DNA of 64,000 bases from Sporosarcina ureae (GTDB lineage Bacteria; Bacillota; Bacilli; Bacillales_A; Planococcaceae): NCBI RefSeq assembly GCF_002101375.1, contig NZ_CP015207.1:2682001-2746000 (forward strand). The letters are read 5' to 3'. A program made the translations under genes and the position numbers. The notes under the pieces were generated by a model. The model worked only from the letters and a program-made list of their open reading frames with translations. It did no database searches and was not told where the DNA came from. How positions within the stretch are numbered: position 1 is the first letter of the stretch; each line of letters begins with the position of its first letter. This document shows positions 34,186-43,530 of the stretch, one piece after another.

Positions 34186-36545
34186 TGGGAAACCTCCTGT
34201 TTTGTATTGAGTTGCTTCATGAATGCGATAATTTCGGACGCAATATCCCGGCGCAGGCGTTGATAGTGCTTGGCGAATAACTGCAAGCCTTCACGCTGGT
34301 AAATACGCATAGGATCTTCTTGTCCGTATGAACGCAATCCAATTCCTTCTTTGAGGCGAGTCATCACTTCCAAATGCTTAACCCACATCGTGTCAATATA
34401 GCTCAACATGACTTGTGGCAACAGTTGACTCACTTGTTCATTATCAGTGAACGTGTCGATAAATGCAAACAACTCTGCCATTTCTTCATCGTACTCTTTC
34501 ATTATATCTGCAGTTCTATCTAATGAATTAGGAAGCTTGACCGGCGTCAGTAAAAGTGCGTTCATCGTCCGTTCGATACGATCGAAATCCCAGTTATCAG
34601 CAATTTCATTATCTGGGCAACTATCTAGAACGACGAACTCAACCGTTTCCGACAACATCGTCTTGAGTTTATCGAAAATGTCATTGCCTTCGAGTACGCG
34701 ATTGCGTAAGGAATAGATAACTTCACGCTGATCATTGATCACATCATCTAATTTTAGATTATATTCACGCATAGAGAAGTGCGCGCCTTCCACGATCCGT
34801 TGTGTACGTTCCGTCAGTTCATCTACTTCAGGGTTCAGTACTTTACCATTCTCATCCGTGCGAACTTTCGTCAAGAATTTCTCGAGTTCTTCAGGAGAGA
34901 AGCGGATATACATTTCATCTTCTAAAGAGAGATAGAATTGACTTTCGCCATGGTCTCCTTGACGACCTGAACGGCCGCGTAACTGATTATCGACACGGCG
35001 ACTTTCATGTTTTTCTGTACCTAATACAAATAGTCCACCGTTTTCTTCCACGCCTTCACCAAGTACGATATCCGTTCCGCGACCTGCCATATTCGTAGCG
35101 ACGGTAATATTGCCCGCTTGACCAGACTCGGAAATCAATGAAACTTCCTGCTCGACACTTTTCGCATTCAATAGATGGAACTTCAATCCTTCATCACGTA
35201 AATACTTGGCAACTGCTTCGGACTGAAGAATGGAAGTAGTACCGACTAATACGGGTTGGCCCTTCGCATGACGAGCGGCTACTTCTTTTGCTACTGCTTT
35301 ATACTTTTCTTCTGTCGTTCTGAAAACGAAATCTGGAGCATCGATTCGCGCACGTGGGCGGTTCGTCGGGATTTGGATTACTTCCATATTATAGACTTCA
35401 CGGAATTCCTTCTCCTGAGTTTTCGCAGTACCCGTCATTCCACAAAGTTTTGGATACATACGGAAGTAGTTCTGAATGGTAATTTGAGCTTGTGCTTTAT
35501 TTTCGTCCGTAATATCGACGCCTTCTTTAGCTTCAATTGCTTGGTGAAGACCATCAGATAGAGTTCTACCTTCCATAATCCGGCCGGTGAACATATCGAC
35601 CAGTTCAATTTTTCCGTCTCGTACGATGTAATCGACATCCCGCTTGAAGATGACGAATGCACGGACAGCCTGGATGACATAATGATAAAGAGTTTGGTGA
35701 TCTAGATCATACAAGTTTCCGATACCAAATGCTTTTTCGACTTTTTCAATACCTTGTTCGGTAAGAGAAGTTGCCTTTGTTGCCTCGTCAAAATCAAAGT
35801 CTTCTTCCACTTTAAAGCGTTTGGCTAGGCGAGCTGCGATATGGTGAAGGTCTGCATCGGCTTGCGTTTTGCCTGCCACAATCAATGGTGTTTTTGCTTC
35901 GTCGATCAAGACACTGTCGACTTCATCGATAATAGCGAAATGATAAGGTCGCTGCACTTTTTGAGACGTGTGCTGCACCATGTTATCTCGTAAATAGTCG
36001 AAGCCGAATTCTGTACCTACACCGTACGTAATATCTGCTTCGTAAGCGGCTTGCTTAGCGGGCCCTTGCATCATCGGAACATTCAAGCCGACAGTCAATC
36101 CAAGGAAACGATGAATTTGACCGATTTGATCAAAGTCCCGTTTTGCTAAATAATCATTGACTGTAATGACGTGGACGCCTTTACCTTCAAGCGCGCGTAC
36201 ATAGGAAGGTAGGGAAGCGACAAGTGTTTTACCTTCACCGGTAGGCATTTCAGCAATATTACCTTCCGTCAATACAGCTCCACCGATTAGTTGCACATCA
36301 AAATGGCGCATACCGAGAACCCGTTTAGATGCTTCACGTACAACTGCGAATGCATCCGGCATAATGGTCTCGACGGTTGCGCCGTCTTCTAACTGTTGTT
36401 TGAATTGATCTGTCATTCCAGAAAGATCATCATCAGACATAGCGATATATTTAGGTTCTAGTGAATTAATCTGCTCCACAATTTTGCGGTATTTACGCAA
36501 CTGACGTTCACTCGTTCCAGTTCTACGTTTAAAGATTTTTAACAT
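34182..36545 (-). CDS. secA2: Accessory Sec translocase ATPase SecA2
   Basis: SecA-type DEAD motor ATPase of 787 aa that drives preproteins through SecYEG. Walker A is MPTGEGKTLVA near residue 101, Walker B is IIDEVDSVLID, and motif V/VI segments TNMAGRGTDIVLG and QLRGRSGRQGD are intact. It is shorter than housekeeping SecA (about 840 aa) and lacks the C-terminal Cys-rich zinc tail and linker that bind SecB and lipids; with slaP following in the same operon, this marks it as SecA2. The substrate S-layer protein is not in the window, but the SLH enzymes nearby are candidates. Confidence 0.93.
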   Translation of the reverse strand: MLKIFKRRTGTSERQLRKYRKIVEQINSLEPKYIAMSDDDLSGMTDQFKQQLEDGATVETIMPDAFAVVREASKRVLGMRHFDVQLIGGAVLTEGNIAEMPTGEGKTLVASLPSYVRALEGKGVHVITVNDYLAKRDFDQIGQIHRFLGLTVGLNVPMMQGPAKQAAYEADITYGVGTEFGFDYLRDNMVQHTSQKVQRPYHFAIIDEVDSVLIDEAKTPLIVAGKTQADADLHHIAARLAKRFKVEEDFDFDEATKATSLTEQGIEKVEKAFGIGNLYDLDHQTLYHYVIQAVRAFVIFKRDVDYIVRDGKIELVDMFTGRIMEGRTLSDGLHQAIEAKEGVDITDENKAQAQITIQNYFRMYPKLCGMTGTAKTQEKEFREVYNMEVIQIPTNRPRARIDAPDFVFRTTEEKYKAVAKEVAARHAKGQPVLVGTTSILQSEAVAKYLRDEGLKFHLLNAKSVEQEVSLISESGQAGNITVATNMAGRGTDIVLGEGVEENGGLFVLGTEKHESRRVDNQLRGRSGRQGDHGESQFYLSLEDEMYIRFSPEELEKFLTKVRTDENGKVLNPEVDELTERTQRIVEGAHFSMREYNLKLDDVINDQREVIYSLRNRVLEGNDIFDKLKTMLSETVEFVVLDSCPDNEIADNWDFDRIERTMNALLLTPVKLPNSLDRTADIMKEYDEEMAELFAFIDTFTDNEQVSQLLPQVMLSYIDTMWVKHLEVMTRLKEGIGLRSYGQEDPMRIYQREGLQLFAKHYQRLRRDIASEIIAFMKQLNTKQEVSQ

Positions 36546-36833
36546 GAATTAGACGCTCCTTTATAAATCTCTATTTAAATGAGAGATTCCTATCTATTTT
36601 ACCAAAAGGACCGACAAAAGACTATCTATATATAGAAAGAGAAGAACAATAGATTTATGACAATTTACCGCGCGTAAAAATGGCTAAATCCTCGTCGTGG
36701 CGGTGTTTAATAGTGTTTGCATGTAAGCAAGTAAGGGAACAGATAAGTAATGCGTACTAAAGGATGAAAACTAGCAACAATCATGTTATACTAAAAGGCG
36801 ATATGTACTTAATGCTAATTGGGGAGGAAAGAC

Positions 36834-37877
36834 ATGTTATTCATTGCAATGTCTGTAGCTTTTATCGCTGCAATTATACTAACACCGCTAGTCATCAAAT
36901 TCGCGTATCGGATCGGTGCGGTTGACCGCCCCAATTATCGGAAAGTTCACGCGAGAATCATGCCTAGAATCGGCGGGCTCGCGATCTTCGGAGCGTTTAT
37001 TATTGGATATGCTATATTATTGCCGAAAGACGAGCACGCAGTAAGCATCCTAATCGGTGCAGTACTGATCGTCATGATTGGCTTTTTAGACGATATGCTG
37101 GAAATCACAGCAAAAGCAAAAATGTTAGGCCAACTAGCGGCTGCGTTGGTCGTTGTTCTATGGGGCGGCTTACAAATTGAATTCATCAACTTGCCTTTTC
37201 TTGGGCAACTCGACTTTGGTTATTTAAGTATTCCGATCACGATTATTTGGATCATCGGAATCACGAACGCTGTCAACTTGATTGACGGATTAGATGGTTT
37301 AGCAGCAGGTGTTTCCACTATTGCGCTCATTGCCATTACGGTAATGGCTTTATTAATGGGAGATGTCTTCGTTGCTGCAACCGCTTCTATATTGGCAGCT
37401 AGTTCGCTTGGATTCTTAGTGTTCAACTTCCATCCGGCGAAAATTTTTATGGGCGATACTGGATCGCTATTCCTAGGATTTATGATTTCGGTTCTGGCAT
37501 TACTTGGCTTTAAGAATGTTGCAGTGGTATCCCTAATTATTCCAATTATTATGCTAGGTGTTCCTATTTCAGACACATTCTTTGCGATTGTAAGACGAGT
37601 TCGCATGAAGCAGTCTATTACAGCGGCAGATAAGTCGCATTTACATCACTGTTTATTGCGCGTAGGGTTCTCGCATAGACAAGCTGTGCTGACGATTTAT
37701 GGTATTGCGATTCTATTCGGAGCAGCTGCTGTATTGTTCTCACAAGCAACCGTGTGGGGCGCGTTGCTTCTGATCTTCGTTATGCTGATTGTGATTGAGC
37801 TGTTTGTAGAGTTGATTGGTCTGGCAGGGGCGAATTATCGTCCGTTGTTAAATTTAGTACGCATGATTGGTAAATAA
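36834..37877 (+). CDS. tagO: Undecaprenyl-phosphate GlcNAc-1-phosphate transferase
   Basis: TagO/WecA-type integral membrane enzyme that transfers GlcNAc-1-P to undecaprenyl phosphate, the first step of wall teichoic acid and secondary wall polymer synthesis. The 347-aa protein has about 10-11 hydrophobic segments; cytoplasmic motifs GFLDDMLEI, NLIDGLDGLAAG, FMGDTGSLFLG and the HxH-like DKSHLHHCLLR are all present. ATG 36834 follows GGGGAGGA by 5 bases. It is divergent from secA2. In Bacillus subtilis tagO lies next to tagV and yvyE; here tagV is 5.7 kb away beyond IS elements. Confidence 0.92.
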   Translation: MLFIAMSVAFIAAIILTPLVIKFAYRIGAVDRPNYRKVHARIMPRIGGLAIFGAFIIGYAILLPKDEHAVSILIGAVLIVMIGFLDDMLEITAKAKMLGQLAAALVVVLWGGLQIEFINLPFLGQLDFGYLSIPITIIWIIGITNAVNLIDGLDGLAAGVSTIALIAITVMALLMGDVFVAATASILAASSLGFLVFNFHPAKIFMGDTGSLFLGFMISVLALLGFKNVAVVSLIIPIIMLGVPISDTFFAIVRRVRMKQSITAADKSHLHHCLLRVGFSHRQAVLTIYGIAILFGAAAVLFSQATVWGALLLIFVMLIVIELFVELIGLAGANYRPLLNLVRMIGK

Positions 37878-37885
37878 GTAAAACG

Positions 37886-37923
37886 AGTCCTTGTCTGCTA
37901 AGAAGCGGATGAGGGCTTTTTTT
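37886..37923 (+). terminator. Terminator after tagO
   Basis: AGTCCTTGTCTGCT pairs with AGCGGATGAGGGCT using several G-U pairs, so it is functional as plus-strand RNA; eight T follow. Confidence 0.85.
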
Positions 37924-37949
37924 ATGCTGAAATGTATAAAGATGAAGTG

Positions 37950-38610
37950 ATTGCTGGGGGAGGGTACCGTTGATCGACGTTCCAGGCGGACGCTTTCTCA
38001 TGGGCTCGTGGGAAGAGCCGTAACGAAGAACGGTACTTGCGAGTAAAAGCGAAGCGTTAGGAGCACATCTTTGCACTCGCCGCCAGCTTCTGCTTCTATC
38101 CTACGTGGATAGTGGAGGTAGTTGAATCACTTACTGGAGGTGGTGTGTTAGTTATTGTTGCTTTTAAACTTATTTAAGTTCAAAAGCAAGAGTGGTGGAG
38201 TGGTGAGGGAATTTGTGAGTATGAGGGGATGGAAGCTCCAGTTGGGGACGCTTTCCTGAGGGCGTGGCCCGAGCCGCTTCCCTCACTTCGTTCAGTCCAG
38301 GGTCTCGAACTCACGCTGATCCTCCAGGAGTCGCCCCAACTTCCGCTTCCATCCTACGTGGATAGTGGAGGTAGTTGAATCACTTACTGAAGGTGGTGTG
38401 TTAGTTATTGTTGTCTTTGAATATGGTTAAGTTCAAGAGCAAGAGTTTTGGGTGTGGTGAGTGAATGTGTGAGTGTGAGGGCATGGAAGCACCAGTTGGG
38501 GATGCCTTCCCATGGGCTCGGCTTGAGCCAAGTGAACAGCGAAGGGTTTGCTTTGCCTTAATTTCTGTGTACTTTTCAGAAATTAAGGCATACTGTCCGG
38601 GGTCTCAAGG
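37950..38610 (+). repeat. GC-rich Bacillaceae-type repeat family C, tandem copies
   Basis: At least two and a half units of a GC-rich repeat lie here. Units contain GGACGCTTTC, a GGTCTC block and end near ATCCTACGTGGATAGTGGAGG (starts at about 38098 and 38351), with a step of about 253 bp and a conserved GTTGAATCACTTACTG tail. The third unit is cut by the IS4-type element at 38610. A 13-bp inverted repeat (GCCTTAATTTCTG...CAGAAATTAAGGC, about 38556-38588) is present in the third unit only. GC-rich elements with this CTTTCC...GGGTCTC...CCTCC layout are widespread in Bacillaceae genomes; their function is not known to me. No gene is seen. Confidence 0.65.
38603..38610. repeat. 8-bp target duplication, left copy
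   Basis: TCTCAAGG immediately left of the IS4-type element; the right copy is at 40238-40245. Confidence 0.85.
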
Positions 38611-40237
38611 CCATAGGCGTCAACTTAAGAAAAAATATAGGGTTATACTTCCTTCTTTGTTGGTATTTATAGAGTAAAACCAATAAAGGAGGAGTCTACT
38701 ATGAAGCCGCATCATCCAGTTTATCAATTAAAACAGTTATTTCAGCTTCTGCCACCCAAAAGAATTGAACGATTTAGCTAGAGAAACAAAATTTATACAA
38801 CGAAATCGGAAGTTCACGCTTATTTCTTTTTTAAACATGATTTTTACTAAACCCGGTGTGCTTTCTACCCTTTCATTAACAGGTATGTGTGGGGACCTAG
38901 GTAATTCCGATATTCACTTATCCAAACAGGCATTGAATAAACGAATTAACCAACCTATGGTCCTATTCTTACAAAAAATATTCTTACTTCTATATGATGC
39001 GCAATTGACATTGGAGCTTAGCTCCATACCGTTTAGAAGTAGTATTCCTTTTCGCTCTATACGAGTATTAGATGGAACTACTGTGACGTTATCTATGGAC
39101 TGTAGTGAATTCTATCCTGGAAGTGTGGGAGCTGGCGTGAAAATCCAGATAGAATTTGATTTACTCACGGGGCGCTTTTTGTATATCAACTTACAGCCAG
39201 GAAAAGCAGGTGATGGTCCTGCTGGGTTGGATAGATTACAAAACCTACAAAAGAATGACGTGTTTTTACAAGACTTAGGCTACTTTAAATTCAAGATATT
39301 AGAAGGGATAAATGAGAAGGAAGCGTTCTTTGTTTCTCGCGCCAAAGCCGATACACAATTCCATACCCTCCATCCCAACCCACAGTACCATCCAGACGGG
39401 TCTCTTATGCAGAAATATGCATATGAACGATTGTTAATAGAAAGTGTTTTCCCTTCGATCAACCGAGGAGAGTATAAAGAATATCCTCTTGTATATATGG
39501 GGGCCAACTCCAAGATTCCCACACGCTTAATTTTATATCGTATGACCCAAAAGGAACAAAGTCGTCAAGACCAGAAAATCGCGGTGCGTAACCGGACAAA
39601 GCCAGGAATCATCAAACAAAAATCCAGAGATTTGTCAGGAGTTTCCATGATGATATCCAATCTGCCACCCACAGTCCCAGCGGAAGAAATTATCGCATTG
39701 TATCGATATCGATGGCAAATTGAACTTCTGTTTAGATCGTGGAAAAGTGATTTTAAAGTAGCGCACTTTCGAAGAATGAAGATAGAAAGATGGCAATCTC
39801 ATCTGTACGTGGAGCTGATTAGGCTGCTTCTCAGTACATTGATTACCTACCAATTCCGTATTCATTTCTGGAAAAACGAAGGGTTGATTTTGAGTGAACA
39901 GATCACAATGCGAGAAGTTGGCAAAAAAATATGGGTGCTTTGGCGAGCCCGTGATGAAACGGTCTGGCAAAACACCCTAGAAAGTCTAGAAAGAATCCTT
40001 CGTTCAATTGGAAGGAAAAATATTAAAGAACCGAGTCCTATCGGTTGGAATACCTAAAGAAAAAAATAGGGGGAAATGAATTTTATTTGGCATGCATAAA
40101 ATCAAATCCTGTTATAAATATATACCCGAAACAAATAGGAGCGAAACTCGAAAGTCTAAAAATAATAAAGTTTTTTTAAAAAAACTTCATTTCAAATCAT
40201 ACAACCGATTAACTATTCATTAAGTTGACGCCTATGG
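38611..40237 (+). mobile_element. IS4-family-type insertion sequence (1627 bp)
   Basis: Perfect 18-bp terminal inverted repeats CCATAGGCGTCAACTTAA (38611-38628, complement at 40220-40237) bound the element, and the flanks carry an 8-bp duplication TCTCAAGG. Removing the element and one copy restores a continuous family C repeat (GGGGTCTCAAGGCTCCCGCTGATCC region), so the insertion site is certain. It contains one transposase gene with the YREK signature typical of IS4-type transposases. Confidence 0.92.
38701..40057 (+). pseudogene. IS4-type DDE transposase, frameshifted near the N-terminus
   Basis: The frame from ATG 38701, which has a strong AAAGGAGGAG RBS, stops at TAG 38779-38781 after 26 codons. 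Deleting one A from the run at 38758-38761 joins it to the main frame and gives LLPPKELNDLARETKFIQR, a natural family N-terminus, so one base was probably gained. The main frame (TTG 38765 to 40057, 430 aa) keeps the first catalytic Asp in RVLDGTTVTL, the second in LQDLGYF and the YREK signature YRYRWQIELLFRSWK. Initiation at TTG 38765 would lose about 21 residues. Programmed +1 shifting is possible but unusual for this family, so I call it likely inactive. Confidence 0.75.
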
Positions 40238-40245
40238 TCTCAAGG
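40238..40245. repeat. 8-bp target duplication, right copy
   Basis: TCTCAAGG directly follows the right terminal repeat and matches 38603-38610 exactly. Confidence 0.85.
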
Positions 40246-40537
40246 CTCCCGCTGATCCATCGGTCGCCGCTTTGCGCTTACGATCACCTCGTGTCGATTT
40301 TTGGATTTATAGAGTCGAAGTCAAAGTCATTTCTGCTTGTGAATTTGAAATTTGCACTTAAAAAGGTGAAGTGAACAACATGAAATCAGTTAATAACTTC
40401 AATGTACTCCTAAACTATTTATAGTCGAAAGGTAGGATTGGAGTGTAAGAGGGGCGACTCTGGGAGGATCAGGGTGACAGGAGAGACGATCAGAAGGAGC
40501 GTAGCGACTGATCGACTCACCGCACCCCCTCCAGAAA
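40246..40537. repeat. Family C repeat remnant and second family C unit in reverse
   Basis: 40246-40310 is the right half of the unit split by the IS4-type element. A reverse-oriented unit starts near 40450 (GGGGCGACTCTGGGAGGATCAG) and is cut at 40537 by the first IS3-type copy; its remaining GCGTCCCC end lies at about 43449 after the second copy. The bases between (about 40311-40440) hold no gene that I can support. Confidence 0.55.
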
Positions 40538-40569
40538 TGAAGTGACCCCCAAAAGTTGGACAAGTTTTA

Positions 40570-41379
40570 TTACGCACTAAGCTGGTGGTGAGTTCGATAC
40601 TCTATCGGACTCATCCCCAATTTTGATTTAATACGTTTGGAGTTGTAATAGGAGATATATTCGGCTAGCTCTTTTGTGAATTGTTCCCTATTTTCAAATT
40701 CCTGTAGATACAGAAATTCGGATTTAAACGTGCCAAAGAAACTTTCCATGACCGCGTTATCGTAACAGTTGCCCTTTCGGGACATACTTTGGGTAATCCC
40801 TTTTTCGCTCAATGTATTTTGATATGGTTTCATTTGATAATGCCAACCTTGGTCTGAATGGATGACTAGTTGATCCTGATTTGTTAGGGTCTGTAATGAC
40901 TGATTCAACATCTCGTCAACCAAGACATAGGTTGGTCTGGAACCGAGTGTATACGCAATGATTTCTCCGTTAAATAAATCTAACATCGGGGATAAATAGA
41001 ACTTGCTTCCAAATAGCTTGAACTCAGTAATATCCGTTACCCACTTTTCATTCGGCTGCTCTGCTTGGAAATCTCGTTCCAGGATATTCGGGGCGGTCTT
41101 GCCCACTTTTCCTTTGTACGAACGGTATTTCTTGATCCGGACTAGAGAGGTAAGGTTCAGCACTTTCATAATGCGTTGTACTTTTTTATGGTTCACAATA
41201 TGGCCGAGACATCGTAATTCCATTTGAATCCGCCGGTAGCCGTAACGTCCTTTGTGCTCATGATAGATGCTAAGAATCAGCTGTTTAATAGTCGCGTCAG
41301 GGTCAGATCGATCCCATCGGTTTACTAAGTTGTAATACGTGCTGCGGGCAAGTTCTGCCAGTTGTAGAAGCGCACTCAC
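40570..41379 (-). CDS. IS3-type transposase OrfB, copy 1
   Basis: This is the 269-aa catalytic DDE part of an IS3-family (IS150-like) transposase. HTH_21-like start (ARSTYYNLVNRW), then an rve integrase core with Asp in KWVTDITEF, Asp in VIHSDQGWHY and Glu in NAVMESFFGTFKSE. The frame is open upstream of GTG 41379 back to the end of orfA in the -1 frame (ENKAQVVFELRHRF), so the active enzyme is expected to be an OrfAB fusion made by -1 frameshifting at the A-rich AAAGAAAACAAAG stretch. Intact. Confidence 0.93.
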   Translation of the reverse strand: MSALLQLAELARSTYYNLVNRWDRSDPDATIKQLILSIYHEHKGRYGYRRIQMELRCLGHIVNHKKVQRIMKVLNLTSLVRIKKYRSYKGKVGKTAPNILERDFQAEQPNEKWVTDITEFKLFGSKFYLSPMLDLFNGEIIAYTLGSRPTYVLVDEMLNQSLQTLTNQDQLVIHSDQGWHYQMKPYQNTLSEKGITQSMSRKGNCYDNAVMESFFGTFKSEFLYLQEFENREQFTKELAEYISYYNSKRIKSKLGMSPIEYRTHHQLSA

Positions 41380-41405
41380 TGTGAATCGGTGCCTTAGTTC
41401 GAAGA

Positions 41406-41915
41406 CTACTTGCGCTTTGTTTTCTTTAGTAGTTTTTCCTGTTCCTGAACTAAGGCATTTAACTTTTTTAAATAAGCATTTTCCATTCGTAAGAAATCAA
41501 TTTCCTTTTGTAGTTCTTTTTCAGAAACAGATGGTTTCTTCTTGTTTTCTGGGTTTTGTTTCATGGATAGACGCCCCTCTTCTTTTGGTGACAAGGCGTC
41601 CGCCCCTTCTTCCCTATACGCATTTACCCATCTTCTAAGCGTGGAATGGTGCGTTAAGTTGAAGCGGGCAGCAGTATCTCTGAGGGACGTATTCTCATCA
41701 ACCATATAATGGATTACGTCCAGTTTAAATTGTACAGAATAACTTGTACAGGGTTTCTTGAAACCATTTTCTCCGTGATACCGATATCGCTGTACCCAAT
41801 AACGAATTTCACTCTTATCAATTCCGATAGATTGAGCGATTTCACGAAGACTTTCATTACCTTCAATGTATCGTTTAACCGCTTGAATCTTATCTTCTAC
41901 ATGAATTTTTCTCAC
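41406..41915 (-). CDS. IS3-type transposase OrfA, copy 1
   Basis: This is the DNA-binding subunit of about 169 aa. Two helix-turn-helix motifs are visible (SLREIAQSIGIDKSEIRYWVQRY and TSLRDTAARFNLTHHSTLRRWVNAY regions), followed by a C-terminal leucine-zipper-like coiled coil (LQKEIDFLRMENAYLKKLNAL) used for dimerisation. I place the start at GTG 41915 with AAAGGA upstream; the open frame continues through the terminal repeat, which is not meaningful. Confidence 0.88.
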   Translation of the reverse strand: MRKIHVEDKIQAVKRYIEGNESLREIAQSIGIDKSEIRYWVQRYRYHGENGFKKPCTSYSVQFKLDVIHYMVDENTSLRDTAARFNLTHHSTLRRWVNAYREEGADALSPKEEGRLSMKQNPENKKKPSVSEKELQKEIDFLRMENAYLKKLNALVQEQEKLLKKTKRK

Positions 41916-42047
41916 TTGAACCACATCCTTTTCCTTTGAATGTGTCCAAGTTTTGGGGTGCAGTTCATCAGAAGGAGCGTAGCGACTGATCGACTCACCG
42001 CACCCCCTCCAGAAATGAAGTGACCCCCAAAAGTTGGACAAGTTTTA

Positions 42048-42857
42048 TTACGCACTAAGCTGGTGGTGAGTTCGATACTCTATCGGACTCATCCCCAATT
42101 TTGATTTAATACGTTTGGAGTTGTAATAGGAGATATATTCGGCTAGCTCTTTTGTGAATTGTTCCCTATTTTCAAATTCCTGTAGATACAGAAATTCGGA
42201 TTTAAACGTGCCAAAGAAACTTTCCATGACCGCGTTATCGTAACAGTTGCCCTTTCGGGACATACTTTGGGTAATCCCTTTTTCGCTCAATGTATTTTGA
42301 TATGGTTTCATTTGATAATGCCAACCTTGGTCTGAATGGATGACTAGTTGATCCTGATTTGTTAGGGTCTGTAATGACTGATTCAACATCTCGTCAACCA
42401 AGACATAGGTTGGTCTGGAACCGAGTGTATACGCAATGATTTCTCCGTTAAATAAATCTAACATCGGGGATAAATAGAACTTGCTTCCAAATAGCTTGAA
42501 CTCAGTAATATCCGTTACCCACTTTTCATTCGGCTGCTCTGCTTGGAAATCTCGTTCCAGGATATTCGGGGCGGTCTTGCCCACTTTTCCTTTGTACGAA
42601 CGGTATTTCTTGATCCGGACTAGAGAGGTAAGGTTCAGCACTTTCATAATGCGTTGTACTTTTTTATGGTTCACAATATGGCCGAGACATCGTAATTCCA
42701 TTTGAATCCGCCGGTAGCCGTAACGTCCTTTGTGCTCATGATAGATGCTAAGAATCAGCTGTTTAATAGTCGCGTCAGGGTCAGATCGATCCCATCGGTT
42801 TACTAAGTTGTAATACGTGCTGCGGGCAAGTTCTGCCAGTTGTAGAAGCGCACTCAC
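42048..42857 (-). CDS. IS3-type transposase OrfB, copy 2
   Basis: Identical 269-aa protein to copy 1, including all three catalytic residues (VTDITEF, IHSDQGWH, ESFFGTF). Intact, and also expected as an OrfAB frameshift fusion. Confidence 0.93.
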   Translation of the reverse strand: MSALLQLAELARSTYYNLVNRWDRSDPDATIKQLILSIYHEHKGRYGYRRIQMELRCLGHIVNHKKVQRIMKVLNLTSLVRIKKYRSYKGKVGKTAPNILERDFQAEQPNEKWVTDITEFKLFGSKFYLSPMLDLFNGEIIAYTLGSRPTYVLVDEMLNQSLQTLTNQDQLVIHSDQGWHYQMKPYQNTLSEKGITQSMSRKGNCYDNAVMESFFGTFKSEFLYLQEFENREQFTKELAEYISYYNSKRIKSKLGMSPIEYRTHHQLSA

Positions 42858-42883
42858 TGTGAATCGGTGCCTTAGTTCGAAGA

Positions 42884-43393
42884 CTACTTGCGCTTTGTTT
42901 TCTTTAGTAGTTTTTCCTGTTCCTGAACTAAGGCATTTAACTTTTTTAAATAAGCATTTTCCATTCGTAAGAAATCAATTTCCTTTTGTAGTTCTTTTTC
43001 AGAAACAGATGGTTTCTTCTTGTTTTCTGGGTTTTGTTTCATGGATAGACGCCCCTCTTCTTTTGGTGACAAGGCGTCCGCCCCTTCTTCCCTATACGCA
43101 TTTACCCATCTTCTAAGCGTGGAATGGTGCGTTAAGTTGAAGCGGGCAGCAGTATCTCTGAGGGACGTATTCTCATCAACCATATAATGGATTACGTCCA
43201 GTTTAAATTGTACAGAATAACTTGTACAGGGTTTCTTGAAACCATTTTCTCCGTGATACCGATATCGCTGTACCCAATAACGAATTTCACTCTTATCAAT
43301 TCCGATAGATTGAGCGATTTCACGAAGACTTTCATTACCTTCAATGTATCGTTTAACCGCTTGAATCTTATCTTCTACATGAATTTTTCTCAC
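42884..43393 (-). CDS. IS3-type transposase OrfA, copy 2
   Basis: Identical to OrfA of copy 1 (about 169 aa; two helix-turn-helix motifs and a C-terminal coiled coil). The assigned GTG start corresponds to 41915 in copy 1. Confidence 0.88.
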   Translation of the reverse strand: MRKIHVEDKIQAVKRYIEGNESLREIAQSIGIDKSEIRYWVQRYRYHGENGFKKPCTSYSVQFKLDVIHYMVDENTSLRDTAARFNLTHHSTLRRWVNAYREEGADALSPKEEGRLSMKQNPENKKKPSVSEKELQKEIDFLRMENAYLKKLNALVQEQEKLLKKTKRK

Positions 43394-43530
43394 TTGAACC
43401 ACATCCTTTTCCTTTGAATGTGTCCAAGTTTTGGGGTGCAGTTCAAAAGCGTCCCCTCTGAAACGCAAATCCCAAACCATTCTCTACTTCTCACTCTCTA
43501 ATCGGCCTACACTTTCCTTCCTCTATCTAT

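Larger units (their letters stand above)
40538..41967 (-). mobile_element. IS3-family-type element, copy 1 (1430 bp)
   Basis: Ends are TGAAGTGACCCCCAAAAGTT (40538) and, read inward from the right, TGAACTGCACCCCAAAACTT (41967), imperfect inverted repeats with 5'-TG. The left flank of copy 1 and the right flank of copy 2 share AAA (40535-40537 and 43446-43448), which fits a 3-bp IS3 target duplication for the original single insertion. It encodes orfA and orfB on the minus strand. Confidence 0.88.
40490..43445. repeat. Exact 1478-bp tandem duplication carrying an IS3-type element
   Basis: 40490-41967 and 41968-43445 look identical. Each unit is a 48-bp piece of the flanking family C repeat (TCAGAAGGAGCG...CCAGAAA) plus one 1430-bp IS. 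The 48-bp piece is host DNA from the left flank, so the second copy is not an independent insertion at a new site. Confidence 0.85.
42016..43445 (-). mobile_element. IS3-family-type element, copy 2 (1430 bp)
   Basis: Same as copy 1 with identical ends. Its right flank is AAAGCGTCCCC, the true continuation of the target repeat. Confidence 0.88.

Noticed and set aside
34447..35561. Plus-strand frames of 66-101 codons opposite secA2
   Set aside because: They are shadows of the SecA2 coding frame; no RBS or family match.
41003..43417. Plus-strand frames of 74-99 codons inside the IS3-type copies
   Set aside because: They are antisense to orfA and orfB, and occur twice only because the element is duplicated.
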